Part shown: one piece after another, positions 17,311 to 25,770 of the stretch
Layout: each line of letters begins with the position of its first letter
How positions within the stretch are numbered: position 1 is the stretch's first letter
Origin: a virus
IMG/VR virus record: IMGVR_UViG_3300013004_000149
Span: 1-27,785 of that record
Reading direction: 5' to 3' (one strand)
Length of the DNA stretch: 27,785 nucleotides
Notes under the pieces: generated by a model
Told to the model about the DNA's origin: nothing
The model's database searches: none
The model's input: the letters and a program-made list of their open reading frames with translations, nothing else
Position numbers and translations under genes: made by a program

Positions 17311-19361
17311 TACGAATTAACTTTTAATAATTGCGTAGCAACTGCTGATGGGTCTGTTTCATCAATAGTAATAATAGTGTTTCTAATCGATTCAATAATA
17401 CCAGATTCAGATTCTATACTCAAACGAATTAAACCATCTGAAGTAGCAACTGCTAAAATTCTTAAATCGTTGATTGTAATAATACCAGTTGAGTAATTAA
17501 TTGTACCTACACTTGGATTTATAACTTGCCTATTGGCGGTACTATCGTAATAAATTGTTCTAATTGTTCCAACTTTAGTATCGATTACAGCCGATGCTGC
17601 AGCGTTATAACCATCACCACCTGTAATAGTAACAACTGCACGGCTATAGTCAGAGCCACGATTTGTCATTTTGATTTCAGTAATTCTACCATTTTGGATT
17701 ACAGCCACAGCTGTTGCACCTACGCCATCTCCAGTAATTGTTACCGTTGGCACAGTTTGAAAACCATAGCCTGCGTTTGAAATTTCGATAGAAGAAATGC
17801 CGGTTGAAGATTGTGGAATTTCTTCAATGACAGCAGTACGACTAACACCACTATTATCAACTGTAGTAAACTCCGATGAGGTCATTCTGTTTGTGATTGT
17901 GCCACGATGTAGTGGAACACCAAAATTAATAGTATAATTAGACGTTGTTCCTACTTCTGGTTGGAATCTTTTTTGTAATCTAACAATCGTTTCTGAACCA
18001 ATGATACCATTGAAGCTAACATTGTCAATTTCGTCTTGTAATTTCGAGAGAGCGAAAACACTATTAAATTTATTAAGGTAAGTATTTTTGTAACCAATGA
18101 TTCCGTTCCTGATTAGAGTTCTTAATGTATTCTCATTAAGAGATGTTTTTCTATCATCATATTTCACAACCGAGTTTAAAATCAAATACAAATACTCGGG
18201 GTCACGAATTTCAGCGCTAACTGAAACAATGGCCTTTGGTTTAATAATCTCATTGATAATTCTTGTCTTTTCTGATTCTGTGATATAGTAGTTTTCTTTT
18301 GGTTTCAAAGAAATCAAAACTTTACCATAGATTGGTGGAATTTCATCTTCACCACCCCATACTGATAATGAATCAATACTTGGATAATTCTTCTTAATGT
18401 AGGACTCATAGTCCACCTTAGTAACTAAACGATTCTGCGTGGCAAATTGAACTGGTGATGCTGATTTAATTTCATCAACTGTTTCTCTATCTGAGCCACC
18501 AGCTGCAACAGAGACAACTTGAATTACACCGGTACTGTAAGGGCCAATGGCAGAAGACATTCCGAAACCATCAACCTTGTTGGCTAAAGTGCCGTTTGTT
18601 GACAAATAGCCAACTGAAATTACAGAACCATCTTCAATCTTACGACCAACAGTTCCATTACCAAAATAGATTTGATATTTTCCGCCTTTAGATTCTTGCA
18701 AATAGAATACGGCAGAGTCAGCGCCAACATCCAAAATATCCGTCACTTTGTTATAAACTGTGGTTGATGTATTACTTGTGGATGGATTTACTGATACAGT
18801 AATTGTGGATGTATCAATGTCCATATCAGGCAAAGTAAATATTGACTTTGGATTAGCACTCTCATCATAATTGAAAGTGTAATTCAATAACTGGCCTTCT
18901 TTGATTTCTAAATTCTCAAAGTAATAACTGGTGTCAGATTTTGTGACAGTAACGCCATTCATAACCACAAAACCAAAAATACGTTTATCTACCAACTTAG
19001 AATTAAAAACATATCCCTTTGGAATAGTTAATGTATCCAATGTTGTGTTACCACTATTGATTGTTAGGTTGATAGTTGCTGTAGGTGCAGTTTTAGAATA
19101 AGGCACATAGCCTAATGTCTTGGCATGAGAAACCACAGAATCACGCAACAGGGCAGTATCTAAGAATGCCTCGTTGGCAACCATGTTTAGATAGTAGGCA
19201 TTATAGTGTGTATTGTAAGCTAAAAGATTAACCAAAACATTTAAACCAGAACCCTCAAAATCATAATCTTGGAATTCAGTTTGTTGTTTTAGGAATGATT
19301 TTAGGTTGGTCTTGATTGTATCGAAATCAAGGTCTGTTACCTGTAAACGATTTTGTGCCAT
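17310..19361 (-). CDS. 6: Baseplate wedge protein gp6
   Basis: At 683 aa this is close to T4 gp6 (660 aa), which forms the inner ring of the baseplate. The N-terminus DFDTIKTNLKSFLKQQTEFQ followed by NVLVNLLAYNTHYNAYYLNM is the signature of gp6 in this phage group (related to P2 gpJ). The motif GGSDRETVDEIKSASPVQFA followed by RLVTKVDYE is the conserved core of the gpJ-like fold. Residues about 514-600 carry two GY repeats (NAGYGFQTVPTVTITGDG and NRGSDYSRAVVTITGGDG), shared with gp8 and the gp7-like protein and not known to me from T4 gp6. It abuts gp25 (TAAATG, no gap) and overlaps the gp7-like gene by one base. Confidence 0.88.
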   Translation of the reverse strand: MAQNRLQVTDLDFDTIKTNLKSFLKQQTEFQDYDFEGSGLNVLVNLLAYNTHYNAYYLNMVANEAFLDTALLRDSVVSHAKTLGYVPYSKTAPTATINLTINSGNTTLDTLTIPKGYVFNSKLVDKRIFGFVVMNGVTVTKSDTSYYFENLEIKEGQLLNYTFNYDESANPKSIFTLPDMDIDTSTITVSVNPSTSNTSTTVYNKVTDILDVGADSAVFYLQESKGGKYQIYFGNGTVGRKIEDGSVISVGYLSTNGTLANKVDGFGMSSAIGPYSTGVIQVVSVAAGGSDRETVDEIKSASPVQFATQNRLVTKVDYESYIKKNYPSIDSLSVWGGEDEIPPIYGKVLISLKPKENYYITESEKTRIINEIIKPKAIVSVSAEIRDPEYLYLILNSVVKYDDRKTSLNENTLRTLIRNGIIGYKNTYLNKFNSVFALSKLQDEIDNVSFNGIIGSETIVRLQKRFQPEVGTTSNYTINFGVPLHRGTITNRMTSSEFTTVDNSGVSRTAVIEEIPQSSTGISSIEISNAGYGFQTVPTVTITGDGVGATAVAVIQNGRITEIKMTNRGSDYSRAVVTITGGDGYNAAASAVIDTKVGTIRTIYYDSTANRQVINPSVGTINYSTGIITINDLRILAVATSDGLIRLSIESESGIIESIRNTIITIDETDPSAVATQLLKVNS

Positions 19362-19766
19362 TTATCGTACTCGTTCTAAGAAAAATTGTATTGTTACTGG
19401 TTCGGTTCTGTTGACAATGAAAAATTCCATCGCAATCCTAAAACCATTCTTATCATAATCTGGAAATACTTGTACCTTTGAGACACTAACTCTAGGCTCA
19501 AAGTTTTGAATTGTTTGCGTTATCTCACGTTGAATGAGAGTTGCCGATACTGGATCCAAAGGCTCAAATAGTAACTTTTGGATATTACAACCAATTTCTG
19601 GTTGAAAAGGCACTTCATAATGCTGAGTCAGTACCAAATTCTTAATGGAATTGATTACCGCCATCTCAGCAGTATGTTTATTGATATCTTTCCTGATTGG
19701 ATGAATCTTAAAATTCAAATCCAAGTCACGATATTCTCTTACGGTTGTGGTTATTCCTATTGCCAT
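19362..19766 (-). CDS. 25: Baseplate wedge protein gp25
   Basis: This 134-aa protein of the GPW/gp25 family is the same length class as T4 gp25 (132 aa). It has the family landmarks NSIKNLVLT, VPFQPEIGCNIQKLLFEPLD and, at residues 90-92, the EPR motif that joins gp25 to gp6 in the wedge core. gp25 is conserved in contractile tails and type VI secretion (TssE) and links the hub side to gp6/gp53. It lies immediately upstream of gp6, as expected for its partner. No strong ribosome site is seen. AATAAATA ends 4 nt before the ATG at 19766, so translation may depend on coupling or an A-rich start. Confidence 0.92.
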   Translation of the reverse strand: MAIGITTTVREYRDLDLNFKIHPIRKDINKHTAEMAVINSIKNLVLTQHYEVPFQPEIGCNIQKLLFEPLDPVSATLIQREITQTIQNFEPRVSVSKVQVFPDYDKNGFRIAMEFFIVNRTEPVTIQFFLERVR

Positions 19767-19770
19767 TTTC

Positions 19771-19778
19771 TATTTATT
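19771..19778 (-). promoter_or_regulatory. Late-promoter-like box AATAAATA before gp25
   Basis: The minus strand reads AATAAATA directly after the TGA of the 285-aa gene, sharing one base with that stop, and 4 nt before the gp25 ATG. It matches NATAAATA, but a T4-type start site would fall on or next to the ATG, leaving no room for a leader. Confidence 0.35.
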
Positions 19779-20635
19779 CAACCTATCCTATATAATAGTT
19801 TACTTGAGCCAATATAATTTTTAATTAAAAAGTCTTCTGTTTGACCTGTACTTCCAACACCACGAGCCTTTTTGTAGTCTGTAAGAATACTTAACGAATT
19901 CTTATAAAACTGCTCATCATGGACTCTGCGGTCATAGAAGATGGAGTTAGCAGAATTAGCTGTGGTTGCTATGGCATTTACTGTGTTGAATGTCAGATTG
20001 GAAGTTCTAATGAATGGATCCATTTCGCTACCAGAACCTGAAATCGAAATACTACTGTTAATCGTATTTGCATATGTGACCACAGTATTATAGATTGATA
20101 TCAAATCATTAGCCACAAACAAGCTCGTAAAGTTGCCCATAATTGGTGCATTGTTGGATACACCTTCTGTTTGGTAAATTAATGAGACTACTGCTTTGCC
20201 TGTTTGAACGGCAGTCTCATAATGTGGTAAATTTGCAACACCTTGGTCAGATGATACTGTTATAGAAGTTACACCTGAAATTCTGTTCGTGTGAGCAAGG
20301 AAGTCACCAGCTTGTGTGTTACCGGTTGCGCTATTACTGATGTAAGCAAAAGTGCTACGAATATGAGTCCACAGACCAGTCAAATTACCTGAGCCTTGTA
20401 GTGAGCTTGTAACATTCACCAAATTATTAGATACACTCCAAATATTACTTGTCACATTAGCACAAGGATTAATAAAGTAACCACCAGTATCATTATTAGC
20501 TAAATCAGCAGCTTGCCAAGAAGTCAACATCTTCGGCATAGAATCTAGTGTCGTTCTCACTTCAGTAGATAATTCACTAATAACTGAATTGGTATCTACG
20601 TAGTTATAATTTAATCGGGAAAACAAAGAAGCCAT
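19778..20635 (-). CDS. Unrecognised baseplate-region protein (285 aa)
   Basis: I do not recognise this protein. It begins MASLFSRLNYNYVDTNSVIS and is rich in Asn, Ser and Thr with few charges, apart from a charged C-terminal stretch (RRVHDEQFYKNSLSILTDYK). There is no signal peptide, membrane segment or catalytic motif, and no PAAR-like pattern. The first 60 residues look helical (ISELSTEVRTTLDSMPKMLT, then WQAADLAN). It sits between the needle gene and gp25, where T4 has small genes including the spike-tip protein gp5.4. Inferred: a virion or baseplate protein. It has a good AAGGAA ribosome site and a start 10 nt after the needle gene. Confidence 0.6.
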   Translation of the reverse strand: MASLFSRLNYNYVDTNSVISELSTEVRTTLDSMPKMLTSWQAADLANNDTGGYFINPCANVTSNIWSVSNNLVNVTSSLQGSGNLTGLWTHIRSTFAYISNSATGNTQAGDFLAHTNRISGVTSITVSSDQGVANLPHYETAVQTGKAVVSLIYQTEGVSNNAPIMGNFTSLFVANDLISIYNTVVTYANTINSSISISGSGSEMDPFIRTSNLTFNTVNAIATTANSANSIFYDRRVHDEQFYKNSLSILTDYKKARGVGSTGQTEDFLIKNYIGSSKLLYRIG

Positions 20636-20645
20636 AATATATTCC

Positions 20646-21455
20646 TTAAATCATTGGACCAGAAATTGGTGGAGAAGTTGGACCTTTAGCCATATGAATA
20701 TGTGTGTCAAATATTTTTGTATTAATCATATCAGTCATCAATACGGCTGACATTGTGCCAAATGAACCAAGTGGTGCTTTAACTTGCACAGCAGCAGTCA
20801 CAGAACCTGGAATAGCAATTGGAAAACCTACAGCTAAACCACCAAGTATAGAAACAAAACCGGATGGTCCTGCATTTACACCCACGCCAGCTGCAACCCA
20901 ATTTTCACTCGTAATGTTTGTTGCGGAGATACCACCATTAACTGATAGGTCACCCTCAAGTCTCATGTGGTCACCAGTAACTAACCTCAGAGAACCAAGA
21001 AAATCAGAACCACATCCAACAGTCATGTTACCATCGGCTAAAATTCTAGATTCACCTTTAACAACTTGTGTGTAATCACCTTTAACAACTTGATTCAAAT
21101 TGCCTTCAATCAATTCTGTTTTATTGCCCTTAATATTGACAATAGCATCACCTTCAATAGTGATGTTGCAAAATCCAGTAATGTGTACGTATTTGTTACC
21201 AGCAATGATTTCATAACCATCGCCTTCGATTTTATGTGTCTCATCACCATTAGAATGCATTTCAATGAATGTACCTGTTCTGTGGTGAATGCGGATACGT
21301 TCACGGTCAAACGTATCATCCAATTCAAATAAGTGTCCCGATTTTGTTTGTGTAACGTTATTGTCAGGATACTTTGGAGGATTTTCTACCGAAGCCTCAG
21401 ACTCTCTTTGTCTCCAACTATAATCTGGTGGAGAATATTCATTAGTAATTGCCAT
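20646..21455 (-). CDS. Membrane-piercing needle (gp5 C-terminal beta-helix as a separate gene)
   Basis: In this 269-aa protein, about residues 40-150 are a run of octapeptides like the V.G repeat of the T4 gp5 C-terminal prism: YEIIAGNK, VNIKGNKT, LIEGNLNQ, VVKGDYTQ, VVKGESRI and ILADGNMT. Before it is SGHLFELDD and RIRIHHRTGTFIEMHSNG, as in VgrG/gp5 spikes. The C-terminus has DTHIHMAKGPTSPPISGP, and its closely spaced histidines could bind metal at the tip; that last point is inference from other phage spikes. In T4 this needle is fused to the OB-fold and lysozyme domains. Here it is a separate gene, 5 nt downstream of the OB-fold gene. Confidence 0.8.
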   Translation of the reverse strand: MAITNEYSPPDYSWRQRESEASVENPPKYPDNNVTQTKSGHLFELDDTFDRERIRIHHRTGTFIEMHSNGDETHKIEGDGYEIIAGNKYVHITGFCNITIEGDAIVNIKGNKTELIEGNLNQVVKGDYTQVVKGESRILADGNMTVGCGSDFLGSLRLVTGDHMRLEGDLSVNGGISATNITSENWVAAGVGVNAGPSGFVSILGGLAVGFPIAIPGSVTAAVQVKAPLGSFGTMSAVLMTDMINTKIFDTHIHMAKGPTSPPISGPMI

Positions 21456-21460
21456 ATTAT

Positions 21461-22579
21461 TTAAGCCAGTTTCGCATTAGTTGGGTCTGTGATATTAGCA
21501 TTAGAAATAGCTGTTGCTTCTGTTGATGCTGTCAAAGACGATGTAGATGGCACCAATGAACTATATGCTGTAGGTGATGCCATGTAATTTGTAAATGCGG
21601 TTTCAGATGCTTTAATGTCGGCCGCACTTGATGGTGCCACAAGAACTGCACCTAATTGTTGTGGTGTACTGGCCAAAATAGCACCTTGTTTAGCAACTTC
21701 CGCAATTTCAGTACCAACTTCATTAACAGCAGTGGCCAATTCTTTTAAATCAGAAACTAAACCAATATCAGCAAAACCTGTTGTAAAACCAGCAAGTAAT
21801 GATTTATATAAGTTAGCCAAACATTGTTGAAATTCTGCTAATAATTTTGCAGGCAAGTTTAAGATGTATGCAATCATTGCTCTAATCTTTGCAACAATTT
21901 TTAAATAACCGGCAATTGTTTGATTAATGTCTTTAATAAAATCAGTAACTTTTTTTATTTCTCTTGCAATATTTTTAGCAATTTCAGTAAGTTTCAAAAC
22001 TTCGCCAGACCTATCTGTAGCTCCAAGAGTCTTCAGTAAAGCAGCTATTGCAGCTTTAATTGCAGCAACAACTTCACTAAATTGTCTTGTTACAGCACCA
22101 ACAACTCGGTCCGTTTCAATTGTAATATCACAAACGTGAATAAGTTTGTTGTTTGTTCTATCAACACCAGTGCCCGTGACAACACTTCTACCTGTTGGTG
22201 CAGTTGAGGGATAACCTACATTTCCCGCTGGATCACCGGCCGGTTTAACTGGTCTTTTTGCTGTTACCACAAGTTCTGGCACTTCTTCTTCAGATACAAT
22301 ACCAGGAATTACACCCATCACATAACCAAATTGTGCAGAATCAGGATCAGGAAAATACACCAAAACCCAATCACCAAGTTTAGGTGCAGAAGCTTTATCA
22401 GAATTGTTTACTGCAAATAATGGCTGAAACCACGGCAACGTTGTAGTTGGAATTCTTTGTTTATCATCATCGTGTATTTCAATAACTCTAACCCTCAAAC
22501 GATGCAGTTTTAATGGGTCATCAATATCTTCAATGATACCATGGTACATACCTTGGTGTTGTTTATATTCTGTCTTCAT
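21461..22579 (-). CDS. Hub OB-fold protein (gp5 N-terminal-like) with helical extension
   Basis: In this 372-aa protein, residues about 10-95 resemble the gp5/VgrG OB-fold: MYHGIIEDIDDPLKLHRLRV, TTLPWFQPLF and KLGDWVLVYFPDPDSAQFGY. This domain sits on the hub trimer in T4. After a Pro/Gly linker (about 105-150), residues about 165-290 form a long amphipathic helical region, including KAAIAALLKTL, IAREIKKVTDFIKDINQTIA and IRAMIAYILNLPAKLLAEFQ. No T4-type lysozyme signature is visible, although T4 gp5 carries that domain here. It overlaps the gp27-like gene by one base and is followed by the needle gene, so the trio matches the T4 gp27-gp5 complex. Confidence 0.75.
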   Translation of the reverse strand: MKTEYKQHQGMYHGIIEDIDDPLKLHRLRVRVIEIHDDDKQRIPTTTLPWFQPLFAVNNSDKASAPKLGDWVLVYFPDPDSAQFGYVMGVIPGIVSEEEVPELVVTAKRPVKPAGDPAGNVGYPSTAPTGRSVVTGTGVDRTNNKLIHVCDITIETDRVVGAVTRQFSEVVAAIKAAIAALLKTLGATDRSGEVLKLTEIAKNIAREIKKVTDFIKDINQTIAGYLKIVAKIRAMIAYILNLPAKLLAEFQQCLANLYKSLLAGFTTGFADIGLVSDLKELATAVNEVGTEIAEVAKQGAILASTPQQLGAVLVAPSSAADIKASETAFTNYMASPTAYSSLVPSTSSLTASTEATAISNANITDPTNAKLA

Positions 22580-23913
22580 TACTTAAACGATTCCATTTGT
22601 TTATCCATCTCCTGCTGATTTGCAGTAAATTCAGGTCTTTCGGTTGAATCTGTTACCGCTTCCACAATGGTTTCAAACCTATTATGTCGTATCATATGTC
22701 TTGTAGCCAAAATAGCGTATTTGCCCTTTAACGTAATATCAAAATTATCTGTATCATCTGAATCAAAACCTCTACGTGGTACATTTAGATACAATGTTTT
22801 TCCAGATGTTACCGCAAAGTTACCAGGAATAACCAGTCTTAATCGTTGACTCACAAAATTTTGCAGAATTGATTCTCGTTGAAAAATGTATTGTTGAGGA
22901 GTGTCTTGATTCTGCAAAGGCTCTGGATCATTTTCATTAATGTATGCAGTAGTTTGTCGCTCAGTTGTATCCAAATAAAATATTTTTCTGGAGTTATTCA
23001 TATCATAGTTACTATTACCATACTTCGTTTGAGATTTTGCTACAATTCTATTTGGATTAGCATGAGCCGAACCTTCGTATATATCATTGAAGGTGTAATT
23101 TGTTTTTTTCAACGTTCTAGTTACTGGATCAAAACCAACAACACTACCAGAATATACACCAGCTCTAGTATTTTTTATGAAGTCTGATTGTGTCATTACT
23201 TGCATGTGTCTAACGCCAATCATTTCTTCATTTAATGTTCCATCGGGCAAGTTTTTAACAGAGAACGTCAAATTTAAAAGTGGTTCACTAGACATAATTG
23301 TATCTAATGTGCTTAAATTGTAACCATCATTGTTTTGAAAGAACATGAAATTCGGTTTAGAATTATTATTTAAAGCTCTTTTGACACACCATTGAATAGC
23401 ATCAAATGGTTTTAAGTTTGGTATGACTACCTTATTCAAACCATTTGAAGCGTCATAAACACCAGTTAATGTTACATTATCAGGTTTTAAATAATCCCTA
23501 ATGATAGCCAAAATAATTTCAGTATATGTGCCTTCATAATAATGACTGACTCTTTGTTGCTCAGAGAAAATTAATTCTTCCGAAGAAAACTTTAAAATAT
23601 AGCTCTCACTGGTTTGATTCATAGTCTTTCTATCAGTTTGGCTATGAACACGATACTTTCTTTTTATTGGAAAAAGGCCATCACCCTTGTCAATTTCCAC
23701 CAACAAATATTCTGTTCCATCTAATAGTAATTTTTGTGATAAACCAATAGCATCGACAATCAACATATTGCCGGTTGCACATGGTGCCAACATACTATCA
23801 TACAGGTTGATTTCTTCAAACATGCCACGTAAATCAACCGAACCAAATTTTGTTACCAGATCCAATCTCTGAATATCAAAATCTGTAGGTTGTAGCAATT
23901 GGTTTTCGTTCAT
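22579..23913 (-). CDS. 27: Baseplate hub protein, gp27-like
   Basis: This 444-aa protein compares with T4 gp27 at 391 aa. The opening DLVTKFGSVDLRGMFEEINL followed by YDSMLAPCATGNMLIVDA is typical of the hub protein of aquatic T4-like phages. IPNLKPFDAIQWCVKRAL is the segment common to gp27/VgrG-type hub proteins. LRLVIPGNFAVTSGKTLYLN and KYAILATRHMI belong to the C-terminal beta domain. Known role: a trimeric hub that carries the spike and joins the tail tube. Its ATG overlaps the gp53 stop in an ATGA, and it is followed directly by the OB-fold spike gene. Identification rests on order and motif style rather than an alignment. Confidence 0.75.
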   Translation of the reverse strand: MNENQLLQPTDFDIQRLDLVTKFGSVDLRGMFEEINLYDSMLAPCATGNMLIVDAIGLSQKLLLDGTEYLLVEIDKGDGLFPIKRKYRVHSQTDRKTMNQTSESYILKFSSEELIFSEQQRVSHYYEGTYTEIILAIIRDYLKPDNVTLTGVYDASNGLNKVVIPNLKPFDAIQWCVKRALNNNSKPNFMFFQNNDGYNLSTLDTIMSSEPLLNLTFSVKNLPDGTLNEEMIGVRHMQVMTQSDFIKNTRAGVYSGSVVGFDPVTRTLKKTNYTFNDIYEGSAHANPNRIVAKSQTKYGNSNYDMNNSRKIFYLDTTERQTTAYINENDPEPLQNQDTPQQYIFQRESILQNFVSQRLRLVIPGNFAVTSGKTLYLNVPRRGFDSDDTDNFDITLKGKYAILATRHMIRHNRFETIVEAVTDSTERPEFTANQQEMDKQMESFK

Positions 23914-24557
23914 ACAATGATATCAGCAATCACACGTTTAAATTCTTTTTCAACAACATCAACTAATTCAGGTTTTAAAATTTTTATTGACCTTTTAGCA
24001 TCATTAGCTTCAACTTCATATTCATAATATGTTTTAAACTCTTTGCCAATATCAATCGTTATGGTATTACTATCAGGTAATGTATAAGTTGTTGTTGAAG
24101 ATGCAACATTAGCATACGTTGCAGAATCGATTTCTTTTTTAATTATCGTAGATATACCAGAAACTGGTTCTGTTTGTGTTTCAATTCGATAATAAGAATG
24201 TGTGGTTTGTACCGCCCATTCGTAACCTGTTTGACCGGCAGCTGCATTGGCAGAATATTTAGCTTCAATGTATTTAATAACGTTTCTTTGTGTAAGAGGC
24301 CAATCATACATTGGATCAACAATGTCATTAAGATTCATAATAATCCAATGTTTTTCGGAAGAACCATAAATTTTAGCAGCAACAATTTCAGGTGTTTCAC
24401 CATCTTCAACACTATACTCATAGTAAATAGAACTGTTTTTCTTAAACTCCTGTTCAAAAGAAAATCTTGTTGTGATGTTAGTTAAAACATCCAAAGATTC
24501 CATTTCGGAGTTTGGAGTATAATAAACTTTTGGGAAATGTTTAAAGTATTTTGCCAT
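23910..24557 (-). CDS. 53: Baseplate wedge protein gp53
   Basis: I choose the ATG at 24557 (215 aa, MAKYFKHFPKVYY). A perfect GGAGGTG lies 6 nt upstream; the longer start at 24584 would run into the gp48 gene and has no such site. T4 gp53 is 196 aa and joins neighbouring wedges in the baseplate. Matching features are the N-terminal YFKHFPKVYYTP and the LysM-like stretch EDGETPEIVAAKIYGSSEKH, then WIIMNLNDIVDPMYDWPLT. Its place beside hub and spike genes follows the T4 order (53 then 5). The gene starts 1 nt after gp48 and overlaps the gp27-like gene by 4 nt, so the three are probably translated together. Confidence 0.88.
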   Translation of the reverse strand: MAKYFKHFPKVYYTPNSEMESLDVLTNITTRFSFEQEFKKNSSIYYEYSVEDGETPEIVAAKIYGSSEKHWIIMNLNDIVDPMYDWPLTQRNVIKYIEAKYSANAAAGQTGYEWAVQTTHSYYRIETQTEPVSGISTIIKKEIDSATYANVASSTTTYTLPDSNTITIDIGKEFKTYYEYEVEANDAKRSIKILKPELVDVVEKEFKRVIADIIV

Positions 24558-24558
24558 A

Positions 24559-25737
24559 TTAAACACCTCCATTAGCAATATCAAATTGATTTGGTGCGTT
24601 TTGTCTTAGTGTTGGATTGTAATAATTTTTAGTAATAATTTCGGTTTCTGTAAATGACAAATCCAAACCAATACCAACTGGCATACCAGTTCCGCCTTTT
24701 GATGGTGAGTTGGAATCAATTGTTTCATAAGCTGCAAAAGTACCTGTTGGTGCATAGTTTATATCTAGACCGGTTAGTACACAGGTTGAAACTTTTGGAA
24801 TGTTCACATTTTCTTGGCCATTGTACATGAATTGAATATCAAATTCAGATGGTGGAACTAAAAATCTACCATAAGTACCATTCAATAATTCTGGTGCTTG
24901 GTGATATTTAAACATTTCAATAATGTCAATAACTTCTCTAGCCTCTCTTTGACTCCTTGGATAGAACATAAAAGAAAATCTAAATTGTCTAAATTGTGGC
25001 TTACTATAAATTAACTCTAATTGTGGATTCTGTGCAATCACACCACCAGTTGCCGAAGTCAATGCAGTAAAGAGTGGTCCTTGAGAACCACCAAATTTCG
25101 ATGTTAAAGCTGCAACTGCAAAAGGAGACATGTTTTGAAGATTAACTCTGCCTGTTGCTTTATAATCATTGTAAGCATCTAAACCTGCCGCAGCACCTTG
25201 AGCAAGCGCACCCGGTATACCAAAAGCATCAGTTAGTGAAACGTCTGAATAACTCTGTTGATAATTAAAATTCAATGTGTCTGGCATATACAAGGCAATT
25301 GTATCTTTCGTTCTTTTAATGGAACGAAAGAGATTTCCTTCTTTCAATCTACCAAAGCCAGCATTTATTTCTTGACCAATAACATCACTAGCTTTATTCA
25401 CATATTCATTATCAGCATTTGTTACAAGGCCTGATATGGAAGATGATACAACAGATTTAATTTTTTCACCCACATTACTTAGTGCACCAGTCAATGTATT
25501 ATTGTTATTTTTCTGAGCATTGGCAAGAACTGTTGGCATTGGACCAGAGTTATCATAATTAGCTTCAAATTGTGTTCGTCTTTGGACATTGATAAAAAAC
25601 ATCATATAGTGTCCCTTATCTGTTGCGCCAAGGTCTATTGGATATCTTTTATTATCGACACTATAAGAATTCAATGATTTGAAATTTCTTGTAGCGTCCG
25701 GTTTGAAATTTATGTCCGTTAAAGAGAAAAGTGCCAT
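24559..25737 (-). CDS. 48: Baseplate tail-tube cap gp48
   Basis: I set the start at 25737 (392 aa, MALFSLTDINFK), with AGGACC a few bases upstream. An in-frame ATG at 25791 would overlap the divergent gp4 gene and lie upstream of the promoter box. Markers of cyanophage gp48 are YPIDLGATDKGHYMMFFINV near the N-terminus, TIALYMPDTLNFNYQQSYSD, and QFRFSFMFYPRSQREAREVI with MFKYHQAPELL. T4 gp48 (364 aa) caps the baseplate and, with gp54, starts the tail tube. The last codons (Gly-Gly-Val-stop) form the ribosome site of gp53. An exact TATAAATA box 25 nt upstream makes this the first gene of the long minus-strand cluster. Confidence 0.87.
   Translation of the reverse strand: MALFSLTDINFKPDATRNFKSLNSYSVDNKRYPIDLGATDKGHYMMFFINVQRRTQFEANYDNSGPMPTVLANAQKNNNNTLTGALSNVGEKIKSVVSSSISGLVTNADNEYVNKASDVIGQEINAGFGRLKEGNLFRSIKRTKDTIALYMPDTLNFNYQQSYSDVSLTDAFGIPGALAQGAAAGLDAYNDYKATGRVNLQNMSPFAVAALTSKFGGSQGPLFTALTSATGGVIAQNPQLELIYSKPQFRQFRFSFMFYPRSQREAREVIDIIEMFKYHQAPELLNGTYGRFLVPPSEFDIQFMYNGQENVNIPKVSTCVLTGLDINYAPTGTFAAYETIDSNSPSKGGTGMPVGIGLDLSFTETEIITKNYYNPTLRQNAPNQFDIANGGV
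24564..24570 (-). promoter_or_regulatory. Ribosome binding site of gp53 within gp48
   Basis: The minus strand reads GGAGGTG, a strong Shine-Dalgarno sequence, 6 nt before the ATG at 24557. It is made of the last Gly-Gly-Val codons of gp48. This decides the gp53 start. Confidence 0.85.
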
Positions 25738-25762
25738 TTGTGGTCCTATAGAATTTACTATA

Positions 25763-25770
25763 TATTTATA
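25763..25770 (-). promoter_or_regulatory. Late promoter box TATAAATA for gp48 cluster
   Basis: This is an exact T4 late consensus on the minus strand in the 32-bp divergent gap, 25 nt before the gp48 ATG. The expected start would be near 25757, giving a leader of about 20 nt that includes the AGGACC ribosome site. The box's first base (25770 on the plus strand) is also the first base of the gp4 ATG, so the two transcription units are packed head to head. Confidence 0.7.

Noticed and set aside
20646-21455. Type VI secretion VgrG or other bacterial contractile system origin
   Set aside because: The beta-helix and OB proteins are spike-like, but gp4, gp48, gp53, gp54 and the gp26-like start show this is a T4-type phage rather than a secretion or tailocin locus.
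24558-24584. Longer N-terminus of gp53 from 24584
   Set aside because: It overlaps the gp48 end and has no ribosome site, while GGAGGTG is correctly spaced for the ATG at 24557.
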